DNA of 15,218 nucleotides, taken from contig JAEYEN010000122.1 of assembly GCA_023403375.1 (NCBI GenBank), positions 1 through 15,218 of the forward strand, in the 5' to 3' direction. This DNA is from Bacillota bacterium (GTDB taxonomy: Bacteria > Bacillota > Clostridia > Christensenellales > Borkfalkiaceae). The notes under the pieces are model-generated. The model did not search any database and was not told the DNA's origin. It worked only from the letters and a program-made list of their open reading frames with translations. The position numbers and the translations under genes were made by a program. Below are positions 1 to 6,660 of this stretch, one piece after another; position 1 is the stretch's first letter; each line of letters begins with the position of its first letter.

Positions 1-932
1 GTTCTCAGTCCAAGCATTATAAACTCAAAGCGAGCGTCTTTTTCGTCTATCAAATCGCTTGCTATTTCGGGCGCTTTGTTGTAAATCACGGCGTTCATAT
101 ATTCGTCTATCGAATAGGTGTTCGTAAATCTCCTTTCGTTTATAAAAGAAGAAGCCGAAACGCCTAGTCCTATATATTCGCCGCGCCGCCAATAGTTAAG
201 GTTGTGGCGAGAATAAAAGCCGTCTTTACAAAAGTTTGATACTTCGTAACGGTTAAACCCTTTCTCTTTTAAGTATGCGACCGCTTTTTCGTAAATATCC
301 GCCACTTCGTCGTCGGATAAAAGTTCGCCGTTCAAGTAGTCGGTATAAATGGGCGTTCCCGTTTCGGGCGTTAAAGCGTACATAGATATATGCACCGCGC
401 CGCCCGCTATCGCAAGGTCTATCGTCCGCTCGACCTGTTCCGAAGTCTGGTCGTGCAGACCTATTAGAATATCCGCGCTGATATTTTTGCCCTTTAACAT
501 ATTGCACGTAAGCAAAAAATCTTTGGCGGTGTGTATTCGGTTAAGTCTTTTAAGTTGCTCGTCGTATCCGCTTTGAAGCCCTATCGAAAATCTGTTGATA
601 CCCACGCTTAAATAATCTTTTACCTTTTGCTCGTCAAGCGTTTTGGGGTTTATCTCGATAGTGATTTCGGGGTTTTCGGAAAGAGTGAAAAACTTTCTTA
701 CCTGCCTTATCGCGCCGCAGATAAACTTGGATTCCACAAAAGAGGGCGTGCCGCCGCCTATATATATCGTATCGAATTTTTTATCTTTAAGTTCTCTTCC
801 GCGCGCTTCTATCTCTCTGTAAAGACACGCGAAATAACTTTCGATTTTTCCCGCTTCCCTTGGGTAAGACGCAAAATCGCAATACGTGCATTTGCTTTTA
901 CAAAAGGGAACGTGTATATAAATCCCTGCCAT
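1..932 (-). CDS. hemW: HemW, radical SAM heme chaperone (partial, 3' end cut by window edge)
   Basis: This is a HemN-like radical SAM protein of the HemW type, which binds heme and hands it to membrane targets. Reading from an ATG at 932, the first 310 codons are open and run off the window; the family is about 375 residues, so roughly 65 C-terminal residues are missing. The 4Fe-4S motif is C11-x3-C15-x2-C18. The next-but-one residue is F20, where true coproporphyrinogen dehydrogenase HemN has a fourth cysteine, which favours HemW. GGGTPS is at 59-64, EINP at 93-96, RFSIGLQS at 114-121 and HNLNYW at 243-248, all conserved in the family. AAGGA lies about six bases before the ATG. It sits 99 bases downstream of lepA on the same strand, the normal Bacillota order, and is probably co-transcribed with it. 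No separate promoter is clear in the gap. Confidence 0.93.
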   Translation of the reverse strand, partial: MAGIYIHVPFCKSKCTYCDFASYPREAGKIESYFACLYREIEARGRELKDKKFDTIYIGGGTPSFVESKFICGAIRQVRKFFTLSENPEITIEINPKTLDEQKVKDYLSVGINRFSIGLQSGYDEQLKRLNRIHTAKDFLLTCNMLKGKNISADILIGLHDQTSEQVERTIDLAIAGGAVHISMYALTPETGTPIYTDYLNGELLSDDEVADIYEKAVAYLKEKGFNRYEVSNFCKDGFYSRHNLNYWRRGEYIGLGVSASSFINERRFTNTYSIDEYMNAVIYNKAPEIASDLIDEKDARFEFIMLGLR

Positions 933-1031
933 ATTTTTTCCTTCTTAATACCGCTTTGGTTTTGCTTAAATAACTTGCCGACCGTCTTATATAATTTACA
1001 GCCGTTTGAAACTATCAGTTTGAAATACCCG

Positions 1032-2846
1032 TTAATCGCGGTCGTTATCCGTTTTAAGAATAGATATAAACGCTTCCGACGGGATTTCCACCGTACCGAT
1101 AGAACGCATTTTCTTTTTGCCTTCTTTCTGCTTTTCCAGAAGTTTTTTCTTACGGGTAACGTCGCCGCCGTAACATTTTGCAAGAACGTCTTTACGGAAA
1201 GCCTTTACGGTTTCTCTCGCTATAATCTTTCCGCCGACAGCCGCCTGTATAGGTATTTCAAACATTTGCCGCGGAATAACGTCTTTAAGGCGTTCGGCTA
1301 TCTGTCTGCCCCTTTCGTAAGCCTTGTCTTTATGGACGATTACCGAAAGCGCGTCGCAAATATCGCCGTTCAGCAGAATATCGAGTTTTACCAAATCGCT
1401 CTTTTCGTAACCCGAAATCTCGTAGTCGAAAGAAGCGTAACCTTTCGTTCTCGACTTCAAACTATCGAAGAAATCGTAAATTATTTCGTTAAGCGGCAGA
1501 ATATATTTAAGTTCCACTCTCGTTTTATCGAGATAAATCATATCTTTATAGATTCCGCGCTTATACTGGCACAGTTCCATAATGGGTCCCACAAATTCGG
1601 GCGGAGTGAAAATGCTCGCCTTTATTACGGGCTCTTCCATATAATCTATTTCGGTCATCGGGGGCAGGTGCGTGGGGTTTTCCACCGTTAAAACGCTCCC
1701 GTCCGTCTTATAAACTTTGTACGAAACCGACGGCGCGGTGGTTATAATGTCAAGGTCGAACTCACGCTCTATACGTTCCTGAATAACGTCCATATGCAAA
1801 AGTCCCAAAAACCCGCATCTGAATCCAAACCCCAAAGCCGCCGAGTTATCGGGTTCGATAGAAAGCGCGGCGTCGTTAAGTTTAAGTTTCAAAAGCGCGT
1901 CTTTCAAATCCCCGAACTTGCTTCCGTCAAGCGGGAACACGCCCGAAAAGACCATAGGCAATGCCTTTTTATATCCCGGAAGCGGCGTTTTTGCAGGGTT
2001 CTGGGTTTCGGTTATGGTGTCGCCCACCGCCGTGTCTTCTATACTTTTAATGCTTGCGGCAATATACCCTACTTCGCCGGCGGAAAGCGTGGGTTTGGGC
2101 ATCATTTTAGGTGTAAACACTCCCACTTCGGTAACGTCGAACTGTTTGTCCGACATAAACGTTTTTATTCTCGTACCTGCTTTTACGGTACCGTCCACCA
2201 CTCTCACAAAACAGATTACGCCCTTGAAATTATCGTAAAGACTGTCGAATATCAACGCTTTAAGCGGTGCTTTTTCATCGCCCTTGGGCGCGGGAATTTT
2301 AGTTACAATCTGCTCTAAAACTTCTTCTACGTTAAGCCCGCTTTTTGCCGAAATTCTGGGTGCGTCGGAAGCGTCTATCCCCAGAATATCTTCTAATTCC
2401 GCCGCCGCTTCGTCCGGATTTGCGGACGGTAAATCCATTTTGTTTATTACGGGCATAATCTCCAAATCGTTATCTATCGCAAGATAAGCGTTGGCAAGCG
2501 TTTGCGCCTGAACGCCCTGCGTTGCGTCCACGATTAAAATCGCGCCTTCGCACGCTTTAAGCGAGCGCGAAACTTCATAAGAAAAGTCCACGTGTCCGGG
2601 GGTGTCTATTAAATTAAAAATATATTCTTCGCCGTCTTTCGCTTTATAAAACATTCTGACGGGCGTAAGTTTTATGGTAATGCCGCGCTCCCGCTCTAAA
2701 TCCATAGAGTCTAAAAGTTGGTCTTCCATATCGCGTTCGGACACCTGCCCCGTTTTTTCCATAAGCCTGTCCGCAAGCGTGGATTTGCCGTGGTCGATAT
2801 GTGCGACTATACAGAAATTTCTGATTTTGCTTTTATCCGTTGACAT
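1032..2846 (-). CDS. lepA: Elongation factor 4 (LepA), ribosome-associated GTPase
   Basis: LepA is a translational GTPase that binds the ribosome and is linked to back-translocation or 30S biogenesis. At 604 residues it is full length for the family. The GTPase motifs are all present: AHIDHGKST at 15-23 (P-loop), the switch I threonine T57 in RERGIT, DTPGH at 81-85, NKMD at 135-138 and SAK at 166-168. The middle part holds the elongation-factor beta-barrel and domain III. The C-terminal end shows the LepA-specific basic segment [18 protein letters not shown], which separates it from EF-G and TypA. The ATG at 2846 is preceded by AAAAAGGAATTT, a good ribosome binding site. The gene heads a probable operon with hemW. 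Nothing is missing or broken. Confidence 0.98.
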   Translation of the reverse strand: MSTDKSKIRNFCIVAHIDHGKSTLADRLMEKTGQVSERDMEDQLLDSMDLERERGITIKLTPVRMFYKAKDGEEYIFNLIDTPGHVDFSYEVSRSLKACEGAILIVDATQGVQAQTLANAYLAIDNDLEIMPVINKMDLPSANPDEAAAELEDILGIDASDAPRISAKSGLNVEEVLEQIVTKIPAPKGDEKAPLKALIFDSLYDNFKGVICFVRVVDGTVKAGTRIKTFMSDKQFDVTEVGVFTPKMMPKPTLSAGEVGYIAASIKSIEDTAVGDTITETQNPAKTPLPGYKKALPMVFSGVFPLDGSKFGDLKDALLKLKLNDAALSIEPDNSAALGFGFRCGFLGLLHMDVIQERIEREFDLDIITTAPSVSYKVYKTDGSVLTVENPTHLPPMTEIDYMEEPVIKASIFTPPEFVGPIMELCQYKRGIYKDMIYLDKTRVELKYILPLNEIIYDFFDSLKSRTKGYASFDYEISGYEKSDLVKLDILLNGDICDALSVIVHKDKAYERGRQIAERLKDVIPRQMFEIPIQAAVGGKIIARETVKAFRKDVLAKCYGGDVTRKKKLLEKQKEGKKKMRSIGTVEIPSEAFISILKTDNDRD

Positions 2847-3078
2847 AAATTCCTTTTTAAAGTATTATTTTGTTATAAATCGTTAAATATATTTTTGTTA
2901 AGTATGTTTTTGATTTAATTAAATTTTAATTACTTATTTGCCGTATGTTCGATATGCTATGTGTTTGTATATCCGATTATACGTTTTTGTATGTTTGATA
3001 TATATTTTCTAGTTTATAACGTATTAAGTATATAACAACAAGTAAAGGTTTGGCAAGTAAAATAAAAACGGAGAGAAG
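2847..3078. promoter_or_regulatory. AT-rich divergent intergenic region between lepA and the GDPD gene
   Basis: These 232 bases separate two divergently transcribed genes and must hold both promoters. I see no open frame of note. On the minus strand TTGCCA (3056-3051) and TATACT (3032-3027), 18 bases apart, form a plausible lepA promoter with a long leader. TATAAT on the minus strand at 2981-2976 is a second possible -10 without a good -35. On the plus strand TATAAC occurs at 3015-3020 and 3031-3036, each lacking a good -35. A dyad GTATA-6-TATAC lies at 2967-2982. Individual promoter calls in such AT-rich DNA are weak. Confidence 0.5.
2902..3001 (+). repeat. Three degenerate direct repeats, core GTATGTT(T/C)GATAT
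   Basis: GTATGTTCGATAT at 2943-2955 and GTATGTTTGATAT at 2989-3001 differ at one base of 13. A looser third copy, GTATGTTTTTGATTT, begins at 2902 and carries two extra T. The copies start 41 and 46 bases apart, roughly four helical turns. They lie wholly between lepA and the divergent phosphodiesterase gene. They could be protein binding sites or chance similarity in AT-rich DNA. Confidence 0.45.
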
Positions 3079-3807
3079 ATGAGAATTTCTGAAACGAACG
3101 AGATTTTTTGCCGTCCCGTCGCGCACAGGGGGTTATGGGGCGGAGATATAGTGGAAAACAGCATAACCGCCTATCAAAACGCGATAGATAACGGCTACCC
3201 GATAGAAATAGACCTTTATTCCACCACCGACGGGGAAATCGTTTGTTTCCACGATAAAACCTTAAAGCGTATGACGGGCAAAGACGGGTTTGTTTACGAA
3301 AAGACGTTTGCGGAACTTAAAAGTTATTCGTTAAACGGCACGGCGGAAAAAATCCCCGCTTTTTCGGAAGTGTTAAGCCTTTGCGAAAACAAAACGCCGC
3401 TTTTAATAGAGTTCAAAAACCAGCCCAATAACGACTACGTTGAAAAGGCTGTGGAAATGCTTAAAAATTATAAGGGCAAGTTTGCCGTTCAGTCGTTCAA
3501 CCCTATGATAATAAACAAAATCAAAAAACTCGCGCCGGAATTTATACGCGGAATTTTAGCCACGAACGATTTGGAAGATACGAAAAGCGAAAACCCGTTC
3601 ACTCGGTTTGTCCTTAAAAAAATGCCGTTAAACTTTATTATAAAACCCGATTTTATAAGTTATAAATACACGGGGCTTCCGCTCCCTAAACGGAAAACCA
3701 AAAATAAAGCCGTACTTTGCTGGACGGTTACTTCTCAAAGCCTGTTCGACAAAGTTAAACCCTTTACCGACAATATTATTTTTGAAAATTTTATCCCCAA
3801 ATTATGA
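3079..3807 (+). CDS. Glycerophosphodiester phosphodiesterase family protein (GDPD), cytoplasmic
   Basis: This enzyme family hydrolyses glycerophosphodiesters such as glycerophosphocholine or glycerophosphoethanolamine to glycerol-3-phosphate and an alcohol. The 242 residues fit the GDPD TIM-barrel. The catalytic HRG is at 16-18, E26-N27-S28 follows, the metal ligands are E43 and D45 in IEIDLYST, H58-D59 is the second catalytic histidine, and E111 and K113 come from the IEFKNQ strand. The C-terminal CWTVTS matches the usual WTVN-type strand. There is no signal peptide or membrane segment, so it should be cytoplasmic and act on imported or recycled phospholipid head groups; the exact substrate cannot be read. 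GGAG lies five bases before the ATG. It is a single-gene unit, divergent from lepA and ending at a shared terminator with the convergent degV gene. Confidence 0.9.
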   Translation: MRISETNEIFCRPVAHRGLWGGDIVENSITAYQNAIDNGYPIEIDLYSTTDGEIVCFHDKTLKRMTGKDGFVYEKTFAELKSYSLNGTAEKIPAFSEVLSLCENKTPLLIEFKNQPNNDYVEKAVEMLKNYKGKFAVQSFNPMIINKIKKLAPEFIRGILATNDLEDTKSENPFTRFVLKKMPLNFIIKPDFISYKYTGLPLPKRKTKNKAVLCWTVTSQSLFDKVKPFTDNIIFENFIPKL

Positions 3808-3883
3808 AACGGCAGTTTACAAAATCGTGCGGATTTGAAAAATTTTACAGACGTATTTATAATAAAAAACAAATATTTAAAAT

Positions 3884-3917
3884 AAAAAAAGTACGGAAAA
3901 TTTCCGTACTTTTTTTA
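3884..3917. terminator. Bidirectional intrinsic terminator between convergent genes
   Basis: GTACGG (3891-3896) pairs with CCGTAC (3904-3909) around an A/T-rich loop that can pair further. Seven A on the left and seven T on the right make the whole element an almost perfect palindrome, so each strand shows a stem followed by a U tract. It sits 83 bases after the phosphodiesterase stop and 87 bases beyond the end of the degV-family gene, so it can end both transcripts. Confidence 0.88.
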
Positions 3918-3996
3918 TTTTTTATTGTTTTAGTCAAGCCTTGTTTATTAAATTTTTTCGTGTTAGTTAAAACGCCGAATTTTAAGTACCCCGACG

Positions 3997-4866
3997 TTAT
4001 TTTACAAGTCTTTCTTCCGAAGTAAAGAACAGCGCCACCGTTCCCGGTCCGCTATGGCAGGCGATAACGGGACCCAGCGGGTTAAGAATAATATCCAAAT
4101 CGGGGTTCTTTTCAAGCAACTCGCTTTTTAATTCTTCCGCTTCTTTTAAATTTCCCGCATAGCCTATAAAAACCGTTTTGCTTACGGGAACGTATTTACT
4201 ATTAAATTTTTCGGCAAGAGTTTTAAGCGCGCGCTTTTTACCAAACACTTTCTGAACCAAATAAATTTTACCCTCGGTGGAAACGTTAAGTATAGGTTTT
4301 ATGTTCACCAGATTTCCGAAAATTGCAAGCGACGGCGCCACTCTTCCGCCGCGTGCGAGATACGTAAGCGTGTCCACGGCAAAATAGTGCGAAACGCAAA
4401 GTTTTATTCTTTCCGCATAGTTAAACGCCTGTTTTACCGTCCAGTTTTCTTCTTCGGCTTTTTTGCTTATTTCCGCCAGAAGAAGCGCCACGCCCGAAGA
4501 CTGACAAAGCGTGTCTACCACGTATATTCTGTTTTCGCTTTCTCTGTTAAGTTTCTCGGCAACTTCTTTTACCGTTGCGCAAGTTCCGCTCATCGCGCTT
4601 GAAAAAGATAAATGCAAAACGTCTTTACCCTTTTTCAAAAGCGAGCGAAGATACTCTTCCACTTCAAAATCGTTGGGTTTGGTAGTAGACGTTTTTGCCC
4701 CTTTTGTCATTTGTTCGTAAATACTTTCCACGTTATAATCTTTATCTTTCGTTTCGTACTCTTTTCCGTTCACGTAATATTTCATACTCATAACGGAAAC
4801 CGAATATTTTTCTGCCATGTCGCGATTCAAATCGCAAGCTGCTTCCGCACTTAAAATAAACTGCAT
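3997..4866 (-). CDS. DegV family fatty-acid-binding protein
   Basis: DegV proteins bind a long-chain fatty acid in a cleft between two domains. In Bacillota, FakB members of the family present the acid to the FakA kinase, but no FakA is in the window, so a FakB role is only possible. The 289 residues cover the whole family length. The N-terminal ACDL (10-13) matches the usual TCDL-type start. TSTTKPN at 59-65 corresponds to the TSQPS-type motif, SSAMSGT at 89-95 is the second ligand loop, LTYLARGGRV is at 167-176, and the C-terminal GPVIACHSGPG is at 265-275. AGGAG lies eight bases before the ATG. It stands alone, with its own promoter upstream (4901-4929) and a bidirectional terminator downstream. 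Confidence 0.92.
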   Translation of the reverse strand: MQFILSAEAACDLNRDMAEKYSVSVMSMKYYVNGKEYETKDKDYNVESIYEQMTKGAKTSTTKPNDFEVEEYLRSLLKKGKDVLHLSFSSAMSGTCATVKEVAEKLNRESENRIYVVDTLCQSSGVALLLAEISKKAEEENWTVKQAFNYAERIKLCVSHYFAVDTLTYLARGGRVAPSLAIFGNLVNIKPILNVSTEGKIYLVQKVFGKKRALKTLAEKFNSKYVPVSKTVFIGYAGNLKEAEELKSELLEKNPDLDIILNPLGPVIACHSGPGTVALFFTSEERLVK

Positions 4867-4900
4867 ATCGCCGCTCCTTTATATTTTCGTTTCGGCTTTG

Positions 4901-4929
4901 ATTATAATTTTGCCAAGTAAAAAAGGCAA
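4901..4929 (-). promoter_or_regulatory. Sigma-A type promoter of the degV-family gene
   Basis: On the minus strand TTGCCT (4929-4924) is followed after 17 bases by a perfect TATAAT (4906-4901). This puts the transcript start near 4894 and gives a leader of about 28 bases that carries the AGGAG ribosome binding site of the gene starting at 4866. Confidence 0.78.
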
Positions 4930-5026
4930 TCTACTTCGTTTACGCAAAACTATCTGAAAATATTTTTGCGGGTAGACTGCCGTTTTTACACTCTCACAAT
5001 ATTTTTTGCGCTCTACTCACGGTAGA
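4930..5026. repeat. Four TCTAC/GTAGA half-sites upstream of the degV promoter
   Basis: TCTAC occurs at 4930-4934 and 5012-5016, and its complement GTAGA at 4972-4976 and 5022-5026. The last two form a 15-base inverted repeat (TCTAC, 5 bases, GTAGA). Starts are spaced 42, 40 and 10 bases apart. The stretch between the dehydrogenase terminator and the degV -35 box holds nothing else obvious, so these could be operator half-sites. The units are short, so chance is a real alternative. Confidence 0.3.
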
Positions 5027-5053
5027 ATTTTATTGTTTTTACGCAAAAACCAC

Positions 5054-5082
5054 AAAAAAACAGCCCCTTTTTCAAGGGGCTG
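5054..5082 (-). terminator. Intrinsic terminator of the fucO-like gene
   Basis: On the minus strand CAGCCCCTT (5082-5074) pairs with AAGGGGCTG (5069-5061) around a four-base loop, then seven T follow (5060-5054). The nine-pair GC-rich stem plus U tract is a strong rho-independent terminator. It lies about 213 bases after the stop of the dehydrogenase gene and just before the degV regulatory region. Confidence 0.9.
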
Positions 5083-5295
5083 CAATTTTGCTATATTTAT
5101 TGCTATTTATTTTATCGACGCCGCTTTCACTTTTCAACCAATCAGCAAAAACCGTTATATTTCAAACAGTGCGCTTTCAAATCGCTATTCATTGAACACG
5201 ATTAAATTTGATAAGCAAAAGTTTATATCGGGCACTCCGCTTTTTATAGAGCCGAGCAACGCGATAGCGACGCTGAATTTATAAACGGCACGATA

Positions 5296-6471
5296 TTAGT
5301 AAGCGATGTGATAGAGTTCCAGAATTTCCGCAACGGAAGTTTTTCTGGGGTTACCACCCGTGCAGGGGTCGATAAACGCGTCTTTCGAAAGTTGGTCTAA
5401 GTCTTCTTCTTTAATAAGAACTTCGTCGGTTCCGCGTTTTTTTAGTTCTTTAATGGTCTGCGGAATATTGATGTCCTTAGAAAGTTTCTTAACCGCTTCG
5501 ATAGCAGCGTCAGCCGCTTCTTCATCGGTCATACCTTTGATGTCAACGCCCATAGCCCTTGCTATATCGCCGAACTTCTTAATGCAGCAGCATTTGTTGT
5601 ATTCCATAACGTAAGGAAGAAGAAGTGCGTTTGCAACTCCGTGGGGAACGTCAAACCTTGCGCCTAAGGGGTGCGCCATAGAGTGAACGATACCAAGACC
5701 TACGTTAGAGAACGCCATACCTGCAACGTAAGAACCGTAAGCCATTCCTTCTCTTGCCGCGGGGTCGTTGCCGTTAGCAACCGCGTTTCTTAAATTTTCG
5801 GAAATGAATTTAATACTGTTCCAGCAAAGCAAATCGGAGATGGGATTTGCGCCGGGGGTAATGTAACCTTCGATAGCGTGGGTCAAAGCGTCCATACCGG
5901 TTGCCGCGGTAAGACCTTTGGGCATGCTCATCATCATTTCAGCGTCGTTGAACGCAATCATCGGAATGTCGTTGGGGTCTACGCAAACAAGTTTTCTTCC
6001 CGCTTCTTCATCGGTAATAACGTAGTTAATCGTAACTTCCGCAGCGGTGCCGCTGGTAGTTGCGAAGCAGATAGTGGGGAACGCTTTCTTTTTGGTGTTG
6101 GCAACGCCTTCAAGACTCTTAACGTCTGCAAAGTCGGGGTTGTTGGCGATAATGCCGACCGCTTTTGCGGTGTCGATACAACTGCCGCCGCCTATTGCGA
6201 TTATAACGTCGGGATTGAACGCCTTAAATGCGGCAAGCGCGTTTTTAACGTTGTTGATTGTGGGGTTAGCCTTTACGTCTAAAAATTTGGTGTATTCTAC
6301 GCCCGCTTCGTCCAAAACGTCGGTAACCATTTTTACCACGTTGAATTTGTCAAGGTCTTTATCGGAAACGATAAACGCCTTTTTCATATCTCTTTTAGCC
6401 AATTCAGTTTTGAGTTCTTTTCTGCAACCTGCGCCGAAATAACTCGTTTCGTTTAAAACCATTCTTGCCAT
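5296..6471 (-). CDS. fucO: FucO-like iron-dependent alcohol dehydrogenase (lactaldehyde/propanediol oxidoreductase type)
   Basis: This is a group III, iron-activated NAD(P)-dependent alcohol dehydrogenase. Its closest recognisable match is E. coli FucO, which reduces L-lactaldehyde to 1,2-propanediol. Shared blocks include EVTINYVITDEE (145-156), VCVDPNDIP (162-170), ATGMDALTHAIEGYIT (190-205), GMAFSNVGLGIVHSMAHP (251-268) and CTGGNPR near the C-terminus. GGGS at 94-97 binds the dinucleotide. The four metal ligands D194, H198, H263 and H277 are present. The length, 391 residues, is normal. An unusual run of three cysteines sits at 294-296, where E. coli FucO has none. GGAG lies about eight bases before the ATG. 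It is a single-gene unit with its own strong promoter and terminator. No fucose or rhamnose genes are nearby, so the true substrate is uncertain; fermentative aldehyde reduction is a broader possibility. Confidence 0.88.
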   Translation of the reverse strand: MARMVLNETSYFGAGCRKELKTELAKRDMKKAFIVSDKDLDKFNVVKMVTDVLDEAGVEYTKFLDVKANPTINNVKNALAAFKAFNPDVIIAIGGGSCIDTAKAVGIIANNPDFADVKSLEGVANTKKKAFPTICFATTSGTAAEVTINYVITDEEAGRKLVCVDPNDIPMIAFNDAEMMMSMPKGLTAATGMDALTHAIEGYITPGANPISDLLCWNSIKFISENLRNAVANGNDPAAREGMAYGSYVAGMAFSNVGLGIVHSMAHPLGARFDVPHGVANALLLPYVMEYNKCCCIKKFGDIARAMGVDIKGMTDEEAADAAIEAVKKLSKDINIPQTIKELKKRGTDEVLIKEEDLDQLSKDAFIDPCTGGNPRKTSVAEILELYHIAY

Positions 6472-6521
6472 AATGTTATCTCCTTTTCGGCTTTACGCCA
6501 TTTATTTGATTTTATATTTTA

Positions 6522-6550
6522 ATATTACCATTTTTCGGTAAATTTGTCAA
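6522..6550 (-). promoter_or_regulatory. Near-consensus sigma-A promoter of the fucO-like gene, with dyad in the spacer
   Basis: On the minus strand a perfect TTGACA (6550-6545) is followed after exactly 17 bases by TAATAT (6527-6522). The predicted start is near 6515, giving a leader of about 45 bases with an AAAAGGAG ribosome binding site. An inverted repeat TACC-7-GGTA (6526-6540) occupies the spacer and touches the -10 box, a position where a repressor would block polymerase. It does not match the Rex consensus well. Confidence 0.85.
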
Positions 6551-6660
6551 CACGCACTTGTTTACTTATCTTAATATTTTCTTATGTTTCGGCATTTATA
6601 CCGCAAAACCCGTATTTGTACGAAAATATTTGACGATTTAACGGTAAAAAACCGCCGCGC

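Larger units (their letters stand above)
4867..5295. other. 429-base intergenic region without a gene
   Basis: This is the only gene-free stretch longer than 300 bases. From the left it holds the degV ribosome binding site and promoter (to 4929), about 120 bases with four TCTAC/GTAGA half-sites (4930-5026), a terminator for the minus-strand dehydrogenase (5054-5082), and then 213 bases that form the 3' untranslated part of the dehydrogenase message. A plus-strand reading from a TTG near 5006 is open for 92 codons, but it runs through the terminator, has no ribosome binding site and resembles nothing I know. No tRNA, riboswitch or other RNA fold was recognised. Confidence 0.7.

Noticed and set aside
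809..1183. 124-codon minus-strand frame bridging the lepA end and hemW start
   Set aside because: It reads both real genes out of frame and has no family features.
627..1691. 354-codon open frame on the plus strand opposite hemW and lepA
   Set aside because: It is antisense to two well-identified conserved genes, spans their boundary and resembles no protein; the openness follows from the codon bias of the real genes.
3804..4025. 73-codon plus-strand frame overlapping the phosphodiesterase stop (ATGA)
   Set aside because: It runs straight through the bidirectional terminator and into the end of the degV-family gene; the composition is just translated AT-rich spacer.
5006..5284. 92-codon plus-strand frame in the 4867-5295 gap
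   Set aside because: TTG start without a ribosome binding site, crosses the terminator hairpin, no recognisable similarity.
6584..6660. Terminator after tex
   Set aside because: Only a weak CGGT/ACCG pairing is present, with no U tract behind it.
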